Assembly: GCA_937923145.1 (NCBI GenBank)
Contig: CALAJT010000029.1
Coordinates: 1 to 49,956 of the forward strand
Source: an uncultured Rubritalea sp.
GTDB taxonomy: Bacteria; Verrucomicrobiota; Verrucomicrobiia; Verrucomicrobiales; Akkermansiaceae
Length of the DNA stretch: 49,956 nt
Reading direction: 5' to 3'
Shown here: one piece after another, positions 44,396 to 49,956 of the stretch
Position numbering within the stretch: the first letter of the stretch is position 1
How the letters are laid out: the number at the start of each line of letters is the position of its first letter
Made by a program: the position numbers and the translations under genes
The notes under the pieces: model-generated
Seen by the model: only the letters and a program-made list of their open reading frames with translations
Told to the model about the DNA's origin: nothing
The model's database searches: none

Positions 44396-45070
44396 TTACC
44401 TCTTACGACGAGCTAGAAGACCTAGAGATCCTAACCCAAGAAGAGCCGTGCTTGATGGCTCTGGGACAACTGATATAGCAACATTTAAGTTATCGTAACC
44501 AGCCGTCTGCGATACTCTCACATCTACTCCTGAAACATTCCTTGTACTATTTGCAGTAAATATACCAAACTGAATGACTCCACCATCAGATGTGAGCCCT
44601 GTCTGATGATCAGTTCCACTGATTGTATCCCAACTAAGCTGTGACGCTGAATCATAAAAAGCCAGTCGAGTTACTCCACCTTGTCTAGCATATACGCCTG
44701 TGCCTTGGTTACCTGGATCATTAACAGTATCGATACTTGCTGTAAACTTAAGCACTGTGCCAGCAGACAGACCCGCGAGAGATGGATCATATGTCCAGCC
44801 TGTTCTATCGTAATAGTTACCCACAGAAGAACCTCCACCAGAAGCAGCAACCCATCCTTGATTAATCTTCAAGTAAGATCCAGTGTTACCGCCTGAAGCA
44901 ATAAAACTAGTTGATTGAGTAGTGCTACCTGCAAGAGCTCCACTAGTGCTATTAACATTGGTATAATTAGCTAACACCATCGCGGTATCCAAATTTGAAT
45001 ATAGAGTCTGTGCATTAGCCGAAACAGATAGAGTAGTAATCGTTACTAAAGTAAGTGTAATATTTTTCAT
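44396..45070 (-). CDS. PEP-CTERM secreted protein 3
   Basis: A 224-aa exported protein. Signal peptide MKNITLTLVTITTLSVSANA, a beta-rich domain with Ser, Thr and Gly-rich loops (SGALAGSTTQSTSFIASGG), and the tail VPEPSS...RRKR. An in-frame start at 45130 would add 20 basic residues before the signal peptide and lies in the conserved leader, so I chose ATG at 45070. Leader copy B is upstream and terminator copy 2 downstream: a complete cassette. Confidence 0.88.
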   Translation of the reverse strand: MKNITLTLVTITTLSVSANAQTLYSNLDTAMVLANYTNVNSTSGALAGSTTQSTSFIASGGNTGSYLKINQGWVAASGGGSSVGNYYDRTGWTYDPSLAGLSAGTVLKFTASIDTVNDPGNQGTGVYARQGGVTRLAFYDSASQLSWDTISGTDHQTGLTSDGGVIQFGIFTANSTRNVSGVDVRVSQTAGYDNLNVAISVVPEPSSTALLGLGSLGLLARRKR

Positions 45071-45075
45071 AGTAT

Positions 45076-45318
45076 TGTTTATTGGGGGTATTTGCGGAAG
45101 TTTGGCTCTCCGCGTGAGCCTCGTTGCCATAATATTAAATGAGTAAATCTAATTCTATCGTAAATTTCATAGCAGCTTATATTTTTTATTCTGAGGAATA
45201 AACTAAGAGCTCTTCATCGACCTTCTTTAGGTTTCCTGAAACATGATCACCAGAACATTCACTCTTAATTGAAAACACTATAACTAATTTCATTAAGATT
45301 TCAACACATTATACATAT
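45076..45318 (-). repeat. Conserved PEP-CTERM leader, copy B
   Basis: The same module as copies A and C. It has the clearest hairpin: GGCTC (45104-45108) with GAGCC (45116-45120), loop TCCGCGT, located 34-50 nt before the ATG. A run of five C (- strand) follows 14-18 nt before ATG. In copy C the stem sequence differs (AGGCT with AGCCT) but still pairs. Confidence 0.85.
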
Positions 45319-45601
45319 CTGTTCTATCAGGGCTGGGATAAGCTAGGGAGGAAAGTAAAAAAATGACCCCTAATTACGCTGATTTTTGTTACTAATAAGA
45401 CCTTTTAGAGAAAATCAAGTCGACCTAGAACATTGAAACTTCAAATTTGAATACAGAGGATATGAAATCAGTTTATAATCAGCTAAATCAGCGGTTTAAA
45501 AGTCTTTACCCCTAGTTTGGTTGCCCTGACGCCCTCCTCAACAAACCGTTAAACGTCTCTACATAAGCTATTACGAGAAAAACAGGTGTAATCCTAACAA
45601 C
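45319..45601. other. Gene-poor stretch with GCTGATT motifs
   Basis: No coding frame is credible here. It contains AATGACCCCTAATTACGCTG at 45362, similar to a stretch at 47228, and an inverted pair of the motif (AATCAGC and AAATCAGCG around 45476-45492). No terminator for the beta-propeller gene that ends at 45602 was found. Confidence 0.5.
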
Positions 45602-46554
45602 CTACTTCATCGTCCCTTCAGCTTTTCCATTTGTGGAAATCACATGCACCTCATGGACCCGAGCACTGGGATGAAAGAACTCCCAGACGACTTTCTTGTC
45701 GGGACTAATTTCGAATAATTTTGGCATTTGGGGATTTTTTTGACCGTAGCTGCAAATAATGGTATTACCACTTGCGAGTCGTTGCCCACCGCAGGGATCT
45801 GCAAATCTACCGGCTACATCATCGTTAGTAACTTTCCAGGAGACCTTTCCTTTGGCATCGAATTCTACGGTTTTGTTGCCATTCGTTAAGTTCACGAGAG
45901 TGTTTCCATTCTCAAGACGAATAGCAGTAAATGGCCAGTTGCGTTTTCCGCGCCCTCCTAGCTCTTTTAAATCAGTTTTTATCTCGCGGACAACAGTACC
46001 ATCAGGCTTGTATTCTTTTACTTTAAAAGCCAATAAATGGGGAACGATGTAATTTCCATTAGGCAGCTTTCGAGCCATACGAGTTTGCATATGAGCCTTA
46101 TCCGTTTCAGGCTTTAGAGCTACCTCAACTACGACTTCTCCGTCTTTGGTGATTTCTAATAACCGTGGTTTAACTCCGCGTTCAACGACAAGCGTATTCC
46201 TGTCTTTTAACCGAATAGCTGTACCTAGTTCTTTGTTTTCTTTGGCTAATGTATAACTCCAAACGACTTCGCCATCGGTTGAGACCTCCTTAGCGGAGTT
46301 GCCGATAGACAAGAGAATATTACCATTTCCAAGAACATAACCATCTCGTGCTTTGCCTTTCGTCTGCCATTTCACCTTGCCATCTTCACCTACGAGAATA
46401 GTTCGACTTCCTGCTATAAGAAAAGAATGCTTGATTCCTGAATCAGACTTTGGGACGCCTAACTGCTTCTCTCCAATTATTTTTGACAAAGTTTGTGAGA
46501 TTGCAGCAAAGGGCAATAGACTAAACAAGAGAATAAGAATTGATTTTTTTTCAT
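45602..46554 (-). CDS. Secreted beta-propeller protein with a frame break at its start
   Basis: About 315 aa. It has repeated blades with the pattern DGKVKWQTKGKARDGYVLGNG, DGEVVWSYTL, NGNYIVPHLL, NGNTLVNL and SGNTIICSYG, resembling PQQ-like or arylsulfotransferase-type propellers. The main frame is open only from a TTG at 46528, which would leave a truncated hydrophobic start. Upstream in another frame is ATG at 46554 followed by eight A. With nine A the protein would begin MKKKSILILLFSLLPFAA, an excellent signal peptide. So there is a one-base frame break in the A-run: sequencing error, real mutation or slippage. No PEP-CTERM tail. No conserved leader. Confidence 0.78.
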
Positions 46555-47394
46555 CCAGAAATATTTTGTGAAAATAACACTAGCAACGCAATATTTTTTC
46601 TGTGGAAATTAAGTCAATGTTCTCCAACTAAGGAGTAAAATAAAGAGTTTCACCCCGACACTCTTTATTCATCATCCCTATCATTTGTTTCATTACAGAG
46701 ACTTTTTAACTGACCTATCAACTTCTAACAGATAATGGACAATCCTTCTGACTATCACGGAGTTCTTGGCAGAATTAAACCTTCTGAATCCTGAGCACCC
46801 CTATCGATAGAGCATGTCTAATACCCCGTGGCAACTATTCCTAACAATCAAAAAACCACCTGTAATTCATTGCAAATAATCACACTACAAAACCCAACTC
46901 ACATCACATCAAGCAGAAATACGGCTCCTTCTTGAAGGTGCAAATTTTCAAGAATGCCTTTCAGACCTTTATTTAATACATAACAAGTCAATACGCCCTG
47001 CTGATCGCAGATAAAAAAAGCCTCATTGGAAACACTACCCCAATGAGACCTATATTATATAACCCCCCTAGATTATAATGAACAGAGGGTTCCAATTATT
47101 CCTCTGAGCTCGCTACCTTAATAACGAGCTGAAATATTGTTAGCAAAAATAGCCGCATCCAAATATCCTCATTGCGCATAGCTGTATAAGGGAATCGAGC
47201 TAGAGAGCCGCTCATAGTAAAAATAAAGAATGTCCGCTAATTATGCTGATTAACGCTGATTTTTTTGCTAGCCCTGCTTTTTTAAGCGGAATCGAGTCCT
47301 CTATTACACTAAAGCTGAATCTGTTAAATAAAAAGGCTTTAATCCAGTAGACATACGCAACCTTTTTCTGAGAGATTCGTAAGGGCGGTTAATT
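46555..47394. other. Non-coding stretch with hairpins and orphan terminator
   Basis: 840 nt without a credible gene. Hairpin 46640-46668 (ATAAAGAGT with ACTCTTTAT, 11-nt loop) lies about 86 nt before the beta-propeller start. An orphan terminator is at 47011-47049. A motif stretch at 47228-47272 resembles 45362-45390. Nothing else is recognised; the region looks like decayed sequence. Confidence 0.6.
47011..47049 (-). terminator. Orphan terminator
   Basis: Read on the - strand: CTCATTGG, 10-nt loop, CCAATGAG, then GC and seven T. The nearest - strand gene to its right (47486) already has its own terminator at 47395, so this one has no gene to serve. It may mark a lost gene. Confidence 0.8.
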
Positions 47395-47432
47395 CAAAAA
47401 AAGAACCCATTCTAGAAAACCAGAACGGGTTA
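47395..47432 (-). terminator. PEP-CTERM cassette terminator, copy 3
   Basis: Read on the - strand: AACCCGTTCTGG, loop TTTT, CTAGAATGGGTT, then CTTTTTT. It has the same layout as copies 1 and 2 with a changed stem sequence that still pairs. It lies 54 nt after the stop of PEP-CTERM gene 4. Confidence 0.87.
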
Positions 47433-47485
47433 GTAATTTTAGGCAGATAAAAGGCTGAGAAACTTTTCCCTTTACGCTTTTAGAG

Positions 47486-48058
47486 CTATCTCTTACGTCG
47501 AGCAAGAAGACCTAGAGCGCCAAGTCCCAGAAGTGCTGTACTTGACGGCTCTGGGACAGCTGTAAATGAAACATTGTCTATAACTGCATTAATTCCAGAC
47601 TTAGCAGTTTCTGTAAACCGAAGAGTCAAGTTACCAGAAGACGCAACGTTGACTAGTGTAGTATAGGTTGAATATCTACTTGCGGTAGTAATAGAGTCAG
47701 AAAAAGTGCTTACACCTGTTAAATCAACATCAAACGTGACTCCAGCATTTGAAAGCTCTCCGATGTAATCAAAACTTAATACGTAAGAACCCGCAGCTAC
47801 TGAAATCGTTTGTTCAGCGTATCCTCCATTGCCTGTAGCAGATCCACTAGGACCAAGATCGAGAGCATTACCAACTCCTCCTGATGCCGGCACAACTCCG
47901 TTATGAGCATAAACCAGAGGATCATTAACTGCTCCTCCTCCGGTAATCCAACTCGTAGGAGAACCTGTGTTCGCTTCAAAATCTCCATTGAGCACTTGAG
48001 CATTAGCTGAAACGGCTAATACAGAAACAGTCGCCAGAGTAATAATTGTATTTTTCAT
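47486..48058 (-). CDS. PEP-CTERM secreted protein 4
   Basis: A 190-aa exported protein. Signal peptide MKNTIITLATVSVLAVSANA, then a beta-sandwich of DUF642/carbohydrate-binding look (QVLNGDFEANTGSPTSWITG, YVLSFDYIGELSNAG) and the tail VPEPSS...RRKR. Full leader copy C upstream, terminator copy 3 downstream. Its mature domain resembles PEP-CTERM gene 1 in topology (NGDFEAN versus NGGFENN). Confidence 0.88.
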   Translation of the reverse strand: MKNTIITLATVSVLAVSANAQVLNGDFEANTGSPTSWITGGGAVNDPLVYAHNGVVPASGGVGNALDLGPSGSATGNGGYAEQTISVAAGSYVLSFDYIGELSNAGVTFDVDLTGVSTFSDSITTASRYSTYTTLVNVASSGNLTLRFTETAKSGINAVIDNVSFTAVPEPSSTALLGLGALGLLARRKR

Positions 48059-48063
48059 AGTTT

Positions 48064-48315
48064 TATTTATTGGGGGGTAGTTAGGGAGGTTAGGCTCTCC
48101 GTATTAGCCTTTGATTGTCATAACATTCGATAAGCGGATCTGACTCTGCTCGTAGATTTCATGGCAACTTATAGTTTATTATTCTGGGGAATAAACTGAG
48201 GGGGTTTCATCGACCTTTTTAGGTTTCCAGAAGGCGTGATCACTAGATCATTTCCCTCTCAACTGAAAACACTCTAACCAATTTCATTAAACTCTCAATA
48301 CATTATTCGCATGTT
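48064..48315 (-). repeat. Conserved PEP-CTERM leader, copy C
   Basis: Third copy of the leader module. Stem AGGCT (48092-48096) with AGCCT (48106-48110), loop CTCCGTATT; run of six C (- strand) 14-19 nt before ATG. The far part also has a small palindrome GATC-N4-GATC that is only partly kept in A and B. Confidence 0.85.
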
Positions 48316-48638
48316 TTCTATATTATTTAAGTGAAAATCAATATTTATTTATAATATAGGCGCCTCCGCACTGGATTTCTCAAAAAAAACAATTCATTTC
48401 AAAACTAAAAATCATCAATTAAGCGATTAGATTTTAGTATTTTCAGTATAAATAGCGCTACATCTCGATTGTTTCTTTTCGATGTTTTCGACCTGATAGT
48501 CTGACTTTTATATTTCCACCACGGAAAATAGAGATGTATTCCTGATCTGCCGCTGTCCTAGCCTCTTAGCCGCACATCTACAGAACCTCATAGCGGCTAG
48601 GCGTTGACTTCTGAAGAACTAAGAAATAAGATAAAGAC
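48316..48638. other. Gene-poor stretch without recognised features
   Basis: AT-rich sequence between leader copy C and the coiled-coil remnant. No frame, hairpin or motif stood out. Confidence 0.5.
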
Positions 48639-48776
48639 GTGTCCACAGTAGAATTACAGGCAATCGTCGAAAAACTAGCAATCTCACAAACTGATACGAA
48701 CCGTCAGATGAAGTAAACTGACCGAAAAATCAAGGCGCTTGAAGGTATGCAAAGCGGAAAGGCTTTTATGTGCTGA
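48639..48776 (+). pseudogene. Remnant of a TDRK-type coiled-coil gene
   Basis: From GTG at 48639 the + strand reads VSTVELQAIVEKLAISQTD, then TNRQMK and a TAA stop at 48714, then continues in the same frame TDRKIKALEGMQSGKAFMC to TGA. The run NRQMK-stop-TDRKIKALE is the repeat of proteins with NRQMKETDRKIKALE coiled coils (G to T would turn GAA into TAA). The rest of the gene is missing. It is + strand, opposite to all neighbours, and may be transferred material. Confidence 0.6.
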
Positions 48777-48842
48777 AAAGCAGGGATGGGATAGTAAGCA
48801 TCGAGAATGAGACTGATTTCACTCCGCAAGCCTACTAAAGCA

Positions 48843-48873
48843 GAAAACCCGCTCAGGAAAATGCAAAGCGAGT
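48843..48873 (-). terminator. Degenerate PEP-CTERM cassette terminator
   Basis: The sequence AAAACCCGCTCAGGAAAATG and following AAAGCGAGTTAATT keep the order of the cassette terminator, but only AAC and GCT with AGC and GTT pair well. No gene ends here. It reads as the relic of a deleted cassette. Confidence 0.55.
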
Positions 48874-49040
48874 TAATTAAATAAGTTGAATCAGTTCTTG
48901 ATCTCTAAAATTCTAAATTATAGGACTGACCCTTTTGCTTTTTCGACACTCTGCATCCCCCAATGACCTAACCTCGTCTTCTCATCCTGCGGTGGAGTAA
49001 AAACCGCCCTCCGTGATGGCAAAGCAGAGTGACAGAAACG

Positions 49041-49073
49041 AAAGAACCCACTCTGGAAAAACCAAAGCGGGTT
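49041..49073 (-). terminator. PEP-CTERM cassette terminator, copy 4
   Basis: Read on the - strand: AACCCGCTTTGG, loop TTTTT, CCAGAGTGGGTT, then CTTTCG. Same core as copies 1 and 2, 29 nt after the stop of PEP-CTERM gene 5; the T-run is poor. Confidence 0.8.
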
Positions 49074-49102
49074 GCTGAAAGACGTTAGTCTGTTAGATGT
49101 GA

Positions 49103-49813
49103 TTATCTCTTACGACGAACAAGAAGACCTAAAGCACCAAGTCCGAGTAGAGCAGTGCTTGATGGCTCTGGAACAGGCGTTACATTTAGATCGAAGATGA
49201 CTTCTTCATTACTTGTGTTAACATTACCATCAGTAATGTAAGTAAAACCTACCTTCGTTGTGCCAGCTCCGAAATTAACAGCCCATTGATCTGTAGTTCC
49301 GTTTACCCATCCTACAGTGGAGTTAGCTCCGATATTAGAAGTCAATGTATCACCCGAGCTAATAAGATCACCATTTGCTAGGCCATTAAAATAATCTAAC
49401 CCGCTAAGAGTTGTTCCGTCTGAAATAGTTGCATTAGGTGCTCCATTAAAACTAATTGATTTGTAAATTGGGTTTGCTAAATCAAATGTAGTTCCAACAG
49501 AGTTCATAACTAAGCCAGAAACTGTGTATGTAGGGTCAAGAGTTATTCCTAAAGTATAATCTGCTGATGCAGATCCGCTACTGGGTCCTCTAAATCTGCC
49601 ATGTAGATCACTTCCTCCAATCGCAGTCGATGTTGTAGCAGAAGATAAATTGTCAATTTGTAACGTGAAGTCACCTATATCAGCCCCACCAAGTAGAATG
49701 TCACCTTTAGAGATTCCTGCAGAGTAGGAATTTACATTCCAATCAACTGTTTGAGCATAAGCAGATCCAGAGAGAGTCGCAACGGAAGCGAGAGTAATAA
49801 TTGTATTTTTCAT
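49103..49813 (-). CDS. PEP-CTERM secreted protein 5
   Basis: A 236-aa exported protein. Signal peptide MKNTIITLASVATLSGSAYA, a beta-rich domain (WNVNSYSAGISKGDILLGGA, TVGWVNGTTDQWAVNFGAGT) and the tail VPEPSS...LVRRKR. I chose ATG at 49813 because it matches the other four signal peptides; an upstream ATG at 49840 lies in the terminal repeat and would add nine residues. The usual leader and C-run are missing: the repeat arm ends 3 nt before this ATG. Confidence 0.88.
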   Translation of the reverse strand: MKNTIITLASVATLSGSAYAQTVDWNVNSYSAGISKGDILLGGADIGDFTLQIDNLSSATTSTAIGGSDLHGRFRGPSSGSASADYTLGITLDPTYTVSGLVMNSVGTTFDLANPIYKSISFNGAPNATISDGTTLSGLDYFNGLANGDLISSGDTLTSNIGANSTVGWVNGTTDQWAVNFGAGTTKVGFTYITDGNVNTSNEEVIFDLNVTPVPEPSSTALLGLGALGLLVRRKR

Positions 49814-49816
49814 AGT

Positions 49817-49956
49817 AGGGAACTTCTGTAAACTCATCAAACTAGTGGAATCAAGATTTTAGGATTTTTTCACCTTCATCAAGTTGTCGCATTTTCGCTT
49901 GATGGGCTTCAAACTAGCTCCTTTTCGAGGGCGTTGATTCCTATCTTAGTCTGATT
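49817..49956 (-). repeat. Right arm of 140-bp perfect terminal inverted repeat
   Basis: Exact reverse complement of 70-209. Its inner border (49817) lies 3 nt upstream of the ATG of PEP-CTERM gene 5, where the other cassettes have their conserved leader. Its outer border is the end of the window, so total length is unknown. The repeat may truncate or replace the native leader. Confidence 0.95.

Noticed and set aside
1-49956. tRNA, rRNA or CRISPR elements
   Set aside because: No T-loop-like consensus with cloverleaf stems, no rRNA-like sequence and no regularly spaced direct repeats were noticed.

Overview
The window looks like chromosomal DNA of a Verrucomicrobia-type bacterium, probably a marine or aquatic Verrucomicrobiales member. 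The evidence is five secreted proteins ending in the PEP-CTERM sorting tail (VPEPSS, then LLGLGALGLLARR), start codons that almost never have a Shine-Dalgarno box, a typical planctomycete/verrucomicrobial set of secreted proteins (DUF1573 plus rhodanese, squalene-cyclase-like repeats, TgpA-like transglutaminase), and the absence of any phage, plasmid or IS gene. No tRNA, rRNA or CRISPR was seen. Genus is not determinable by eye.

Layout. (1) 1-308: non-coding left end with a 140-bp sequence that recurs, perfectly and inverted, at the extreme right end. (2) 309-16420: a surface-glycan island on the + strand. It has two unknown proteins, two tandem KpsC/KpsS-like glycosyltransferases, an amidotransferase trio (PseA/WbpG-like, HisH-like, HisF-like), then a complete pseudaminic acid pathway (PseB, PseC, SpsF/PseF-like, a PseG-PseH fusion, PseI), a YrbL-like kinase-fold protein and three further glycosyltransferases, one of them on the - strand. 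The expected product is CMP-pseudaminic acid, probably with an acetamidino group, transferred to a capsule, LPS or protein. (3) 16421-16876: a decayed Zeta-toxin-like gene followed by an intact 59-aa partner-like gene. (4) 16878-36295: housekeeping and envelope genes on both strands: HAD phosphatase, YycJ-like metallo-hydrolase, HD/OB exonuclease-like protein, MFS transporter, heme A synthase, S10 peptidase, cytochrome c, a tight three-gene operon (spermidine-synthase-like, HlyD-like adaptor, squalene-cyclase-like), RsuA, ArgF, transglutaminase, rhodanese and DUF1573 pair, RlmD-like methyltransferase. (5) 36312-41802: a - strand type II secretion/type IV pilus-like operon with two GspE/PilB ATPases, GspF/PilC and a pseudopilin. 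(6) 42038-42484: mscL. (7) 42690-49956: an AT-rich, gene-poor region with five PEP-CTERM genes and one secreted beta-propeller gene, all on the - strand.

The last region is the most unusual part. PEP-CTERM genes come as cassettes: three copies of a conserved ~240-bp leader with a small hairpin and a C-run before the ATG, a short variable protein, and a terminator whose sequence as well as shape is repeated. There are orphan copies of the terminator and pieces of dead genes between them, which suggests repeated cassette duplication and loss. The fifth gene lacks the leader because the terminal 140-bp repeat begins 3 nt before its start codon. No sortase (exosortase) gene is in the window, so sorting must be done by a protein encoded elsewhere.
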